Below are positions 8,672 through 17,432 of a DNA stretch of 64,000 bases, piece after piece; position 1 is the first letter of the stretch; each line of letters starts with the position of its first letter. Position numbers and translations under genes: made by a program. The DNA is from Pseudomonadota bacterium (GTDB lineage: Bacteria > Verrucomicrobiota > Verrucomicrobiia > Limisphaerales > SXTU01), in the NCBI GenBank assembly GCA_009922615.1, contig RFVF01000009.1, positions 1 through 64,000 on the forward strand, given 5' to 3'. Under the pieces are notes generated by a model, which was not told where the DNA came from, did no database searches, and worked only from the letters and a program-made list of their open reading frames with translations.

Positions 8672-10081
8672 TCACGCGAGGATGGGCCGCACGACTTCAC
8701 CCGCCACATCCGTCAGGCGGAAGTCGCGGCCGGCGTAGCGGTAGGTGAGGCGCTCGTGGTCGAGGCCGAGCAGGTGCAGCATCGTGGCGTGGAGGTCGTG
8801 GGTGTGGACCGCGCCTTCGGCGGGGAGGATGCCGTGCTCGTCGGACTTGCCGTAGGCCAGGCCGCCCTTCACGCCGCCGCCGGCCATCCAGGAGGTGAAG
8901 ACCAGGTTGTGATGCTCGCGGCCGGGGTGGTCGGCCTTCTGGTGGAAGGGCGTGCGGCCAAACTCCGAGGTCCACACGAGCAGCGTGCGCTCCAACATGC
9001 CGCGCTGCTTGAGGTCCGTGATGAGCGCGGCGATGGGCTGGTCAATGGCCTTCGCGAGGCGTTCGTGGTCGGCCATGTTGCCGTGCGAATCCCAGTTCCC
9101 GCTGGAGCCGACATCAATGAGTTCGAGGAAGCGCACGCCGCGCTCGGCGAGACGGCGGGCGACGAGGCATTGCCAGCCGAAGCCGGTGTTCGCGCCGCGC
9201 GTGAGGCCGTAGAGCTTGAGCGTAGCGTCGGTCTCGCGCGAGAGGTCGAAGGCGTCCGGAGCTTCGCGCTGCATGCCGAAGGCGGTCTCGAAGGAGCGGA
9301 TGCGCGCGTCGAGCGCGGCGTCGGCGGCGCGCGGTTCGAGGTGCGCGCGGTTCAGCTTGCCGAGCAGGCCCAGCTCCATCGCCTGCAATTCGGCGGCGGG
9401 CGTGTTGGGCTTCAAGTTCGGCAACGGCTCCTTGCCGGGGATGACGTGCGTGCCCTGATGGCAGGCCGGGAGAAAATCGCTGCCCCACGTCTGCGCGCCG
9501 GCGTAGGGCGCGGCGGGCGCGAGCACCATGAAGGACGGCAGGTTGCGGTTCTCGGTGCCGAGGCCGTAGCTGACCCACGCGCCTGCGCTGGGGCGGATGG
9601 CCTGGTCGGTGCCGACGTGTGCGGCGAGCGTGGCCTTGTCATGGCCGTCGCTGTCGCAGTGCATGGCGTTGAGCACGCAGAGGTCGTCAATGACGCCGCC
9701 GATGTGGGGGAAGAGGTCGCTGACCCAGATGCCGCTCTGGCCGTATTGCTTGAAGCCCCAACGCGACTTGACGAGGAAGCGCTCGTATTGGCCGGACTTG
9801 TTGAGCCAGCGCGACGCGGTGATGGACTTGTCGTGGTCACGCGTGAGCTGGGGCTTGTAGTCGAAGGTGTCCACCTGCGAGACGCCGCCGGTGGAGTAGA
9901 GGAAAATGACGCGGTCGGCCTTGGCGGGGAAATGACCGGAGCGCGGAGCGAGCGGGTCGGTCGGGGCGGCTTGGGTTTCGTGGCAAAGGCCGGCAAGGGC
10001 GAGGGCACCGAAGCCGCCGGAGGCGCGGCGGAGAAACTCGCGGCGGGAAGTGAGGGCAGAAGTGGTAAACGGGAGGTTCAT
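8672..10081 (-). CDS. DUF1501 domain protein, Tat-exported
   Basis: Member of the DUF1501 family (alkaline phosphatase/sulfatase-like fold) found in large numbers in Verrucomicrobiota and Planctomycetota; the biochemical role is not established. The N terminus has a twin-arginine signal (TSRREFLRRASGGFGALALAGL). Family features seen are YSTGGVSQVDTFDYKPQL, SYGLGTENRNLPSFMVL, and near the C terminus EFGRTPFHQ and GREHHN. At 469 residues it is full length. It lies downstream of the PSD1-type cytochrome c gene, the usual arrangement for this pair, with one small gene between them. Gaps of 28 and 33 bases support one transcript. Confidence 0.9.
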   Translation of the reverse strand: MNLPFTTSALTSRREFLRRASGGFGALALAGLCHETQAAPTDPLAPRSGHFPAKADRVIFLYSTGGVSQVDTFDYKPQLTRDHDKSITASRWLNKSGQYERFLVKSRWGFKQYGQSGIWVSDLFPHIGGVIDDLCVLNAMHCDSDGHDKATLAAHVGTDQAIRPSAGAWVSYGLGTENRNLPSFMVLAPAAPYAGAQTWGSDFLPACHQGTHVIPGKEPLPNLKPNTPAAELQAMELGLLGKLNRAHLEPRAADAALDARIRSFETAFGMQREAPDAFDLSRETDATLKLYGLTRGANTGFGWQCLVARRLAERGVRFLELIDVGSSGNWDSHGNMADHERLAKAIDQPIAALITDLKQRGMLERTLLVWTSEFGRTPFHQKADHPGREHHNLVFTSWMAGGGVKGGLAYGKSDEHGILPAEGAVHTHDLHATMLHLLGLDHERLTYRYAGRDFRLTDVAGEVVRPILA

Positions 10082-10114
10082 AGGGACAGGCGCGCTTTTG
10101 GTTTACAGCGACTG

Positions 10115-10342
10115 TTAATCAAGAGGCCGCTCGTCTGCATCTGTCCAACTCTCTGTGGGCACTCCAAGCCTCTCAAGCGCAAACCTCCGCGCAATGTCGA
10201 GTGTGTCCTGTAAGTAATCATGCGTGCATCGCTCTCCGTCGTAAACGTAGAGGTAGTAACCGATGCCCTCGCCGCCGAACTCGATGCGGAAGCGCCGCCC
10301 GCCGTGAGCCGCTCGCAAGACAGTCTGTGTGGGCTTGGTCAT
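10115..10342 (-). CDS. Small conserved hypothetical protein
   Basis: A 75-residue soluble protein of unknown function, with an FRIEFGGEGIGYYLYVYDG strand-rich start and a helical second half (YLQDTLDIARRFALERLGVP) ending in acidic residues. No signal peptide, no cysteine motif apart from one Cys. It sits between the PSD1 and DUF1501 genes with short gaps (28 and 33 bases), so it is likely cotranscribed. The protein-like composition and tight fit argue that it is real. Confidence 0.6.
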   Translation of the reverse strand: MTKPTQTVLRAAHGGRRFRIEFGGEGIGYYLYVYDGERCTHDYLQDTLDIARRFALERLGVPTESWTDADERPLD

Positions 10343-10370
10343 GCAGTCGCGTGGTCGAGCGGCCTAACAA

Positions 10371-13300
10371 TTAATCCACATACAGAAAGGCATTGCTCGT
10401 GAGCAGCACGCGGGCGAGGCCGGCCCAGGCGAGTTCGGCGTCGTTCGTCGGTGGCTTTTCGAGCGCGGTGAGTTTGGTGCGGTAGGCGGTGAGGAAGGCC
10501 ACGGCGTCGCTGACTTCGGCGTCGCTTGGCACGCGGCCGTGGGCCATCGCGAAGGCGAGGCGGATGCGCTTCGTATCGTCGCCGGATTCGGCGAGCAGGC
10601 GGCGGGCGAAGGACTCAGCCTGCTGCTGCACGAAGGGCGAGTTCATCAGGTAGAGCGTCTGCGTGGGCGTGGTGGTGGGCAGACGCTGGGCGACGCTGAG
10701 GTTCGGGTCGGCGGCGTCGAAGAGCGCGAGGAAGGGATGGCGGCGATTGCGCTGCTGCATCAGGTAGAGGCTGCGATGGTCGCTGTCGTAAACGGCGAAG
10801 AACGGATTGTGAATCGTGTAGCCCCATTTCTGCACGTCGGGAAACGGGTGCGGGCCGGGCACGGTGCGATCGAGCCGGCCGCTGACGAAGAGCATGGCGT
10901 CGCGGATGGATTCGGCGTCGAGCGGACGGCGCGCGTGCCGCCAGAACCAGACGTTCGCGGGGTCCTTCTTGAGATTCGCGGCGTGGTCGTCGCTCGCAAG
11001 CTGGTAGGTCTGCGAGCGCATGATGAGCCGGTGCAGCGCCTTCACGGACCAGCCGGACGCGATGAACTCGGACGTGAGCCAGTCGAGCAACTCGGGGTGC
11101 GTGGGCGGCTCGCCGCGCAAGCCGAAGTCGCTGGGCGTCGGCACGAGGCCCGCGCCGAAATGCCATTGCCAGACGCGGTTCACGAACACGCGCGCGGTGA
11201 GCGGGTTGCTCGGGTGCGTGAGCCAACCGGCGAGTTCGAGACGGCCGCTGTTGGTGGAGCCGGTGGGCAGCTTGTCGCCGCCGAGCACGTCGAGGAAGCG
11301 GCGCGGGACTTCGTCGCCGGGTTTCTCCGGCTCGCCGCGTAGTTGGATGCGCGCGTTGACGGGCTTGTCCTCACTCACGCCGTAGGCCACGGGATACAGC
11401 TCCTTCGCGGCCTCGGCTTCGCGCTGCTTGGTCGTGGCGGCGATGTCGGCATCGAGTTTCTTCAGCCGCTCGGCAAGGTCCGCAGGCGCTGCAGGCGCGA
11501 CGACCGGGCCGGTGCCCGGTTCGGCGAAGGGCGTCTCCTGCAAGCCGAGGTTGTCGAGGTCGCGCTCGGGAGCGGGGCCGCTGATATGACCGATGGCGTC
11601 ACAAATGAAGGTGTCGGCCACGCCGTCCCAAGACGCGCCGAGTGGTTTATCCGCGAACGTGGTCAGGTCGCCGAGCGCGCCGACTGCACCGGAGTAAGTC
11701 TTCTTTGCGGGGTCGAGCGTGAGCCGCAGCGTGTGCCAGGTGCCGGGCTGGAGCTTGCGGACGACTTCCCATTTCGTGCCGTCGCGCAGCGCGAGCTCCG
11801 TGGCAGTCACGCTCACCTCGACCGCGAGCGACGCGATGACGCCGCGCCCGAGGTAGAAGCGATACGCGCCGGACTTGTCCGTCGGCGCGACGGTGCGGAA
11901 GTCCACGCTGAAGTGCATTTGCTTTCCGGGCGTGGCCTTGAGCGGTCGGGCGAAGACGTAGCGCACGCCGTTGTTGGCCTTGCCGGTGCCCACGCGCACA
12001 CCGCGCGTGCCGACGGGGTGGATGTGCGCGAAGGGACTTTGAGCCTCGGCCAGAACCTTATTCGGCCCCTCGGAGAGCCACGGCGCGGTGGGCGGCTCGG
12101 CGAGCTTCTGCAACTCGAAGCCGAGGTCCGGTCCGCCCGCGATGGACTTGCTGTCGAGCGCGACGCGGTCGGCCTTGAGTTGGGCGAGTGCGGCGTCGAG
12201 GCGGGCGAGTTCAGCGGCCTTCAACTTGTCGAGGCGGGCGGCTTCGTCGCGCGGGACGAGCGGCGGAAAGTCCGACGGCCGCTTTTGCTCCTCGCCGCCA
12301 GGGAACGCCCACTTGGTGCTCTGGAAGATGCCGTAGAGCGCGTAATAATCGCCCATGTTCACGGGGTCGTATTTGTGGTCGTGGCAACGCGCGCAACCGA
12401 GCGAGAGGCCGAGGAGGGAGCGGCCCACAGAGTCAATGGCGTCGGCGAAGTCGAGGTGCTGGTAGTCGGGCGAGGGCTTGTAGCCGTAGCGCTTGCCGAT
12501 GGCGAGGAAGCCGGTGGCGGTGATGCGGCGCGCGTAGTCGGCAGGCGGACCTTGCGCAGCGAGAATGTCGCCGGCGATTTGCTCGCGGATGAATTCGTTG
12601 AACGGCTGGTCGGCGTTGAAGGCGTTGACGACCCAGTCACGATACTTCACGGCCTCGCGCACCGGATAGTCCGCGCCGTCTCCCGCGGTGTCCGCGTAGC
12701 GGGCGACATCGAGCCAGTGGCGGCCCCAGCGCTCGCCGTAGGCGGGGGAGGCGAGGAGGCGGTCGAGGGTATTGCCGATTGCCGATTGCCGATTGCTGAT
12801 TGAGGAACACTCGCGTTCGAAGGCATCGAGTTCCTCGGGCGTCGGCGGGAGGCCGGTGAGGTCGAAGGCCATCCGGCGGAGGAGCGCGCGCGGGTCGGCG
12901 GGCGGATTGGGCGCGAGGTCTTGTTGCTGCAGGCGGGCGAGGATGAAGCGGTCGAGCGGTTGCTGGCTCCAGGTGTTCGCCTTCGGCGTCGGCGGATGCG
13001 GATGCGTGGGCGGTTGGAAGGCCCAGTGTTTCCGCACGGCTACGGGGTCCACGCCGGACTTGGCAACGGTGACGCCTTCGCGCGGGTCGGGCGCGCCGAG
13101 CTTCACCCACTGTTCAAGCGCCGCGACGTCCTCCGCGCCGAGCGCGCTCTTGGGCGGCATCTGGAGCGACTTGTCCTTCCGGCGCACGGCCTGGATGAGG
13201 CGGCTCTTCTCGGGGTCGCCGGGGACGATGACGGGGCCGTGCTCGCCGCCCTTTTGCCAGCCAGCCTTGGTGTCGAGTCGGAGGCCGGACTCCTGTTTCT

Positions 13301-13508
13301 TTTCCCCGTGGCATTTCTGGCAATGCTCGATGAACAGCGGGCGAATCTTGGACTCGAAGAAGGCGGGGCTGTCGGTGGTAGCTGCGGTGACACGTGCAGA
13401 GCCACAGAGACTCAAAAGGAGGATTAGCCAGCCACAGATGGAACACAGACGAAACACAGATGGGACTGTCACGCGAAGCATCGGGTCTTTGTTCGAGCTG
13501 TGTTTCAT
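10371..13508 (-). CDS. PSD1 cytochrome c / DUF1549 / DUF1553 domain protein
   Basis: Exported protein of roughly 1045 residues. After a signal peptide there is a planctomycete-type cytochrome c domain with one haem motif CQKCHG, followed by DUF1549 (around LDRFILARLQQQDLAP and WGRHWLDVARYADTAGDG), a central concanavalin-like stretch, and DUF1553 (RLELAGWLTHPSNPLTARVF, VNRVWQWHFGAGLV). Such proteins usually pair with DUF1501 proteins, as here; electron transfer tied to polymer breakdown is suspected but unproven. Starts at 13562, 13508 and 13481 are all possible; none has a strong ribosome site, and I chose the ATG at 13508 because 13562 would overlap the upstream gene. The signal peptide is encoded inside a dispersed repeat, and an in-frame 7-base repeat (NRQSAIGN) interrupts DUF1549. 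Confidence 0.88.
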   Translation of the reverse strand: MKHSSNKDPMLRVTVPSVFRLCSICGWLILLLSLCGSARVTAATTDSPAFFESKIRPLFIEHCQKCHGEKKQESGLRLDTKAGWQKGGEHGPVIVPGDPEKSRLIQAVRRKDKSLQMPPKSALGAEDVAALEQWVKLGAPDPREGVTVAKSGVDPVAVRKHWAFQPPTHPHPPTPKANTWSQQPLDRFILARLQQQDLAPNPPADPRALLRRMAFDLTGLPPTPEELDAFERECSSISNRQSAIGNTLDRLLASPAYGERWGRHWLDVARYADTAGDGADYPVREAVKYRDWVVNAFNADQPFNEFIREQIAGDILAAQGPPADYARRITATGFLAIGKRYGYKPSPDYQHLDFADAIDSVGRSLLGLSLGCARCHDHKYDPVNMGDYYALYGIFQSTKWAFPGGEEQKRPSDFPPLVPRDEAARLDKLKAAELARLDAALAQLKADRVALDSKSIAGGPDLGFELQKLAEPPTAPWLSEGPNKVLAEAQSPFAHIHPVGTRGVRVGTGKANNGVRYVFARPLKATPGKQMHFSVDFRTVAPTDKSGAYRFYLGRGVIASLAVEVSVTATELALRDGTKWEVVRKLQPGTWHTLRLTLDPAKKTYSGAVGALGDLTTFADKPLGASWDGVADTFICDAIGHISGPAPERDLDNLGLQETPFAEPGTGPVVAPAAPADLAERLKKLDADIAATTKQREAEAAKELYPVAYGVSEDKPVNARIQLRGEPEKPGDEVPRRFLDVLGGDKLPTGSTNSGRLELAGWLTHPSNPLTARVFVNRVWQWHFGAGLVPTPSDFGLRGEPPTHPELLDWLTSEFIASGWSVKALHRLIMRSQTYQLASDDHAANLKKDPANVWFWRHARRPLDAESIRDAMLFVSGRLDRTVPGPHPFPDVQKWGYTIHNPFFAVYDSDHRSLYLMQQRNRRHPFLALFDAADPNLSVAQRLPTTTPTQTLYLMNSPFVQQQAESFARRLLAESGDDTKRIRLAFAMAHGRVPSDAEVSDAVAFLTAYRTKLTALEKPPTNDAELAWAGLARVLLTSNAFLYVD
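12771..12803. repeat. In-frame 7-bp tandem repeat (ATTGCCG)n in the PSD1 gene
   Basis: Three ATTGCCG units are followed by ATTGCTG and ATTGAGG. On the coding strand they encode SISNRQSAIGN between the first DUF1549 helix and LLASPAYGERWG, where other members would be expected to run on directly. The same unit in the opposite orientation lies in mutL at 60107-60140. Confidence 0.7.
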
Positions 13509-13522
13509 CGGTGGCTCAAAAT
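13426..13522. repeat. Imperfect palindrome of the CACAGATGG family at the PSD1 gene start
   Basis: Left arm AGCCACAGATGGAACACAGA and GAAACACAGATGGGAC; right arm reads back as AGCCACCGATGAAACACAG. It is related to the copy at 5268-5405. Here it covers the start codons and the n-region of the signal peptide of the PSD1 protein. Confidence 0.65.
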
Positions 13523-13527
13523 CTCGC

Positions 13528-14646
13528 TTACGCGACGCGGTGCTTGCGCACTTGCTCCTCATTGAGTTCGAGACCGAGGCCCGGTGCGTCGGGCACGGGG
13601 AGGAAGCCGTCTTTCATGCGGACGTGGTCCTTCGTTAGGAACTCGCGAAGGCTCGTGTTTTCCTGCACGACAAACTCGGCGATGAGGGCGTTCGGGATCG
13701 CGTTGAGCCAGTGCAGCGCGGCGTGGACGTTGATGTAGGTGCTGAAGCCGTGGTTGGCCACCTTGAGGCCACGGTCGGCGGCGAGGCTCGCGATTTTCAT
13801 CGCCTCGGTGAAGCCGCCGCAGCGCGTGAGATCCACTTGCGCGATGTCAACGCGGCCCTTGTCCATCAGGTCGAGGAAGGACTGGCGGCCGCTCTCCTGC
13901 TCGCCCGCGGCGATGTGGACGGGACTCGCGGCGGTGAGCTTGGCGTAGCCTTCGTAGTCGTCGGGCGGGAGCGGTTCCTCCAGCCAGAAGATGCCGAACT
14001 CGGCGAAGGCCTTCGCGCGTTGGATGGCCGTGCGCGCGTCCCACACGAGGCCGGCGTCGATCATCACGTCCGCGTCGTCGCCGAAACCGCGCCGCGCTTG
14101 GCGCACGAGGTCCACGTCGGTCTTCGCGTCGGTGCCCATCGGAACCCAGCCGAATTTCACGGCGGAAAAGCCTTTCGCGCGGATGCGCTTGGCGAGTTCG
14201 CCGGTGGCCTTGGGCGTCGCTCCGAAGAGCGAGCTGGCGTAACAGCGGATTTGTTTCTGAAAGCCGCCACCGAGGAGTTTCCAGACGGGGAGGCCGAGCG
14301 CCTTGCCCTTGATGTCCCAGAGCGCGAGGTCAATGCCGCTCATCGCGTGCACGCCGATGCCGCGCCGACCCGAGTAGATGGTGCGGTGATACATCTTGTG
14401 CCAGAGCCGCTCGGTCTCAAACGGATCCTCGCCGATGAGCAGGTGCTTGAGGCCCGTGCTGATGGTGTGGCTGAACGGTCCTTCGATGACGGCCTTGGCC
14501 GCGAGCGGCGCGGAGTCCACCTCGCCGATGCCCGTGATGCCTGCGTCGGTGCTGACCTTGACGATGAGTGCGTCCTGCCCGCTGTCGCATTGGGCACGAA
14601 CAACTTTTTGCGAGACGTAGATGGCTTCGACATTGGTGATTTTCAT
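13528..14646 (-). CDS. Mandelate racemase/muconate lactonizing enzyme family protein
   Basis: Enolase-superfamily enzyme, 372 residues, probably a sugar-acid dehydratase or epimerase. The N-terminal capping domain (YHRTIYSGRRGIGVHAMSGIDLALWD) is followed by a TIM barrel with the lysine strand SAVKFGW, metal-ligand positions MIDAGLVWD, FWLEEPLPPDD and IAAGEQESG, and the C-terminal NHGF histidine. These match the mandelate racemase subgroup that dehydrates acid sugars such as rhamnonate or galactonate, but the substrate cannot be told from sequence. The stop lies just upstream of the PSD1 gene, so cotranscription is possible, though a repeat separates them. Confidence 0.88.
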   Translation of the reverse strand: MKITNVEAIYVSQKVVRAQCDSGQDALIVKVSTDAGITGIGEVDSAPLAAKAVIEGPFSHTISTGLKHLLIGEDPFETERLWHKMYHRTIYSGRRGIGVHAMSGIDLALWDIKGKALGLPVWKLLGGGFQKQIRCYASSLFGATPKATGELAKRIRAKGFSAVKFGWVPMGTDAKTDVDLVRQARRGFGDDADVMIDAGLVWDARTAIQRAKAFAEFGIFWLEEPLPPDDYEGYAKLTAASPVHIAAGEQESGRQSFLDLMDKGRVDIAQVDLTRCGGFTEAMKIASLAADRGLKVANHGFSTYINVHAALHWLNAIPNALIAEFVVQENTSLREFLTKDHVRMKDGFLPVPDAPGLGLELNEEQVRKHRVA

Positions 14647-14676
14647 GCGAGTCCATCACTCGACGCCGGGCGCGGA

Positions 14677-14915
14677 CTAGCGATTCGTCTTTATCCTGCG
14701 CAGGTGCTCGTCAAACCAGTCCGCCAGGATCTCCCGTCCTTGCCCATCTCGGGCCAGCCGTGGGCTTTGCCGGGCTGGAAGACATCCATCTTTAGCACTG
14801 TGCCGAACTTGCGGCCGTAGATGACATCCTCGGTGCGGGTGAACGCGGGTTCCTGAGCGAACGCACCGGCTACGAGGCATAGCGCGAGCAGCACGGGCGT
14901 GAGGCCGCGAGTCAT
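14677..14915 (-). pseudogene. Alpha/beta hydrolase relic with internal deletion and frameshift
   Basis: The first 55 codons give a good signal peptide ([20 protein letters not shown]) and the start typical of exported esterases (EDVIYGRKFGTVLKMDVFQP). The text then jumps straight to a hydrolase C terminus, AHGWPEMGKDGREILADWFD, and the last part is read in another frame (ending EHLRRIKTNR, stop at 14677). The nucleophile and most of the roughly 250-residue domain are missing. The join falls at a GKAHG-like sequence, which both halves of such enzymes can carry. Probably a decayed gene. Confidence 0.7.
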
Positions 14916-14994
14916 GCGGCCGACTGTGGTCGCCAGTCATTCACGGGGAAACGGTTTTTCCCGCTGGAGTTTCGAGACGGAGTGGAGCGGGTGC

Positions 14995-15023
14995 TTGGCA
15001 GGGCTGACGGTGGCGATTACGCT
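14995..15023 (+). promoter_or_regulatory. Promoter of the sulfatase gene (TTGGCA-N17-TACGCT)
   Basis: TTGGCA at 14995-15000 and TACGCT at 15018-15023 are 17 bases apart; the -10 ends ten bases before the ATG at 15034, so the leader would be only a few bases. It supports the ATG at 15034 over the upstream GTG at 14899. Confidence 0.5.
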
Positions 15024-15033
15024 GCCCGCCATC

Positions 15034-16476
15034 ATGAAAGCCCTGCGTTTCCTGCTGTTGATTGTTTGTCTGCTGGCGTGGCCGACAGTCAGCCGCGCTG
15101 CCGAGCGGTTGCCCAACGTCATTGTCATCCTCTGCGATGACCTCGGCTACGCGGACATCGGCGCGTTCGGCTGCAAAACTTACGCGACACCGCATCTGGA
15201 CCGCATGGCGCGTGAGGGGCGCAAGTTCACGAACTTCCACGTCAGCCAGGCGGTTTGCTCAGCGTCACGCGCGGCGTTGCTCACGGGCTGTTACAACAAC
15301 CGCATCGGCATCCACGGGGCGCTCGGGCCCGGCGCGAAGCACGGTATCAACTCAAACGAAATGACCTTGGCCGAGCTGTTCAAGCAGAAGGGCTACGCGA
15401 CGGGCATGGCCGGCAAGTGGCATCTCGGCCACCACCCGCAGTTTCTCCCGGTGCGGCACGGCTTCGACGAGTATCTCGGCCTGCCTTACTCGAACGACAT
15501 GTGGCCGCACCATCCCGAGGCGAAGAAGGGCACTTATCCGAACCTGCCGCTCATCGAGGACGACCGCGTGAAAGACCCCGACATCACGCCGGAGAAGCAG
15601 CCTAACCTCACGACCTGGTATGCCGAGCGCGCGGTGAAGTTTATTGAGAAAAACAAGGAGCGGCAGTTCTTTTTCTACCTCGCGCACTCGATGCCGCACG
15701 TGCCGCTGTTTGTGAGCGACAAGTTCAAGGGCAAGTCCGGCGCGGGCCTCTTCGGCGATGTGATCCAGGAAATTGATTGGTCGGTCGGCGAAGTTTTTGC
15801 CGCGCTGAAAAGGCACGGCCTCGACGAAAACACGCTCGTGATTTTCACCAGCGACAACGGCCCGTGGCTCAGTTACGGCAACCACGCAGGCAGCGCCGGA
15901 CCACTGCGCGAAGGCAAGGGCACGGCATGGGAAGGCGGCACTCGCGTGCCGTGCCTCATGCGCTGGCCGGGCAAATTGCCGGCGAACACGAGCAGCGGCG
16001 ACATGCTCATGACCATTGATCTGCTTCCCACTTTCGCGCAGCTCATCGGAGCCAAGTTGCCCACGCACAAGATTGACGGCCTCGACGTGTGGCCGCTCCT
16101 GGCCGGCACGCCCGGCGCAAAGAATCCGCACGACGCCTACTACAGCTACTACGCGAACAACGAGCTGCAGGCGATGTTCTCGCCCGACGGGCGCTGGAAG
16201 CTTCAGCTCCCGCACGGCTATCGCTCGCTGGCCGGCCGGCCCGGCGGCACGAACGGCATCCCGGCAAAATATACGGAGGCCAAAGTGACCGAGCCGCAAC
16301 TTTTCGACCTGCAGAACGACGTGGGGGAAAAGACGGACGTGGCATCCTCGAATCCGGCCATCGTGCAACGTCTGCTCACGCTCGCTGAACAAGCGCGTGC
16401 GGACTTGGGCGACTCGCTCACGCAACGCAAAGGCAGCGGCGTGCGCGAGCCGGGGCGGGTGGCGGAAGGCAAATAG
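15034..16476 (+). CDS. Exported arylsulfatase-type sulfatase
   Basis: Hydrolyses sulfate esters, likely on polysaccharides, outside the cytoplasm. Signal peptide [20 protein letters not shown] followed by the family start [18 protein letters not shown] with metal-binding aspartates. The active-site motif is CSASR in the segment [12 protein letters not shown]; the cysteine would be converted to formylglycine. It has alanine at the third position where most have proline (CxPxR), which the C-x-A-x-R form tolerates. Later motifs [14 protein letters not shown] and FTSDNGPW are present. Length from the chosen ATG is 480 residues, normal for the family. Upstream is a hydrolase relic on the other strand, and fumarase follows with its own promoter. 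Confidence 0.92.
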   Translation: MKALRFLLLIVCLLAWPTVSRAAERLPNVIVILCDDLGYADIGAFGCKTYATPHLDRMAREGRKFTNFHVSQAVCSASRAALLTGCYNNRIGIHGALGPGAKHGINSNEMTLAELFKQKGYATGMAGKWHLGHHPQFLPVRHGFDEYLGLPYSNDMWPHHPEAKKGTYPNLPLIEDDRVKDPDITPEKQPNLTTWYAERAVKFIEKNKERQFFFYLAHSMPHVPLFVSDKFKGKSGAGLFGDVIQEIDWSVGEVFAALKRHGLDENTLVIFTSDNGPWLSYGNHAGSAGPLREGKGTAWEGGTRVPCLMRWPGKLPANTSSGDMLMTIDLLPTFAQLIGAKLPTHKIDGLDVWPLLAGTPGAKNPHDAYYSYYANNELQAMFSPDGRWKLQLPHGYRSLAGRPGGTNGIPAKYTEAKVTEPQLFDLQNDVGEKTDVASSNPAIVQRLLTLAEQARADLGDSLTQRKGSGVREPGRVAEGK

Positions 16477-16509
16477 GCGAGGCTGTGTTTGCTGTGCCTG
16501 CCCGCTTCG

Positions 16510-16538
16510 TTGACACGTCCCCCCGCGCTTCCTACCGT
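16510..16538 (+). promoter_or_regulatory. Promoter of the fumarase operon (TTGACA-N17-TACCGT)
   Basis: Consensus -35 TTGACA (16510-16515), 17-base spacer, TACCGT (16533-16538). The -10 ends eight bases before the ATG at 16547, which predicts a nearly leaderless mRNA. Confidence 0.6.
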
Positions 16539-16546
16539 GCCGTGAC

Positions 16547-17425
16547 ATGAATGCTTTGAAAGACTCGCTGGTGGAGCTGATCCGCCGGACCTCCGCCGAG
16601 ATTCCCGACGATGTGAACCGTGCGCTCATCGCCGCGCTGGAGAACGAGAAAAAGGGCACCATCGCCGCCAGCGCGCTCAAGATCATCGAACAGAACATCG
16701 AACTCGCGAAGCGCAAGTCCCAGCCCATCTGCCAGGACACCGGCAGCGTGATCTTCTACATTGAGTGCCCCGTGGGCTTCGACCAGATCGCCTGCGAGGA
16801 GGCCGCACGCGAGGCGGTGAAGGAGGCGACCAAGATCGGTTATCTCCGCCAGAACTCCGTTGACTCGCTCACCGGCAAAAACGACGGGACCAACCTCGGC
16901 CCCGGCGCGCCGGCCATCCACTTCCATCAGCATCGCTCGCCGGAAATCGCCGTGCGCCTTGTGCTCAAGGGCGGCGGCTGCGAAAACGTCGGCGCGCAAT
17001 ACTCGCTGCCCGCCGAGAAGCTCCACGCCAATCGCGACCTCGACGGCTGCCGCAAGGTCATCCTCGACGCCGTGCTCCAGGCGCAGGGCAAGGGCTGCGG
17101 GCCGGGCATCCTCGGCGTGTGCATCGGCGGCGACCGCGCGACCGGCTACGAGTTCAGCAAGCAGCAGTTCCTCCGCCTGCTCGACGACCGCAATCCGAAC
17201 CCCGAACTCGACGCGCTGGAGCAAGAGATCCTGAAGACCGCGAACGAACTTGGTATCGGCCCAATGGGCTTCGGCGGCAAGACGACCTTGCTGGGCGTGA
17301 AAATCTGCGCGGCCAATCGCGTGCCCGCGTCGTTCTTTGTCAGCGTGAGCTACATGTGCTGGGCGTATCGCCGGCAGGGCGTGACGCTCGGCGCGGATGG
17401 CGCAATTAAGACGTGGCTCTACTAA
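16547..17425 (+). CDS. Fumarate hydratase class I, alpha subunit
   Basis: Subunit of the oxygen-sensitive 4Fe-4S hydro-lyase that interconverts fumarate and malate in the TCA cycle. At 292 residues it matches the separate alpha (N-terminal) subunit of the two-subunit form also used for L-tartrate dehydratase. Cluster cysteines can be seen in QPICQDTG (Cys62), GGGCENVG and the GKGCGPGILG region. The beta subunit follows seven bases after the stop. Fumarase is preferred to tartrate dehydratase because no tartrate gene is near, but sequence alone does not settle it. Confidence 0.9.
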   Translation: MNALKDSLVELIRRTSAEIPDDVNRALIAALENEKKGTIAASALKIIEQNIELAKRKSQPICQDTGSVIFYIECPVGFDQIACEEAAREAVKEATKIGYLRQNSVDSLTGKNDGTNLGPGAPAIHFHQHRSPEIAVRLVLKGGGCENVGAQYSLPAEKLHANRDLDGCRKVILDAVLQAQGKGCGPGILGVCIGGDRATGYEFSKQQFLRLLDDRNPNPELDALEQEILKTANELGIGPMGFGGKTTLLGVKICAANRVPASFFVSVSYMCWAYRRQGVTLGADGAIKTWLY

Positions 17426-17432
17426 ATCGCTT

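Noticed and set aside
8633-10213. Plus-strand frame of 526 codons opposite the DUF1501 gene
   Set aside because: Antisense shadow; the minus strand shows a Tat signal and DUF1501 motifs.
14899-15033. Longer N terminus for the sulfatase from GTG 14899
   Set aside because: The signal peptide begins at 15034 and the predicted promoter lies within the extension.
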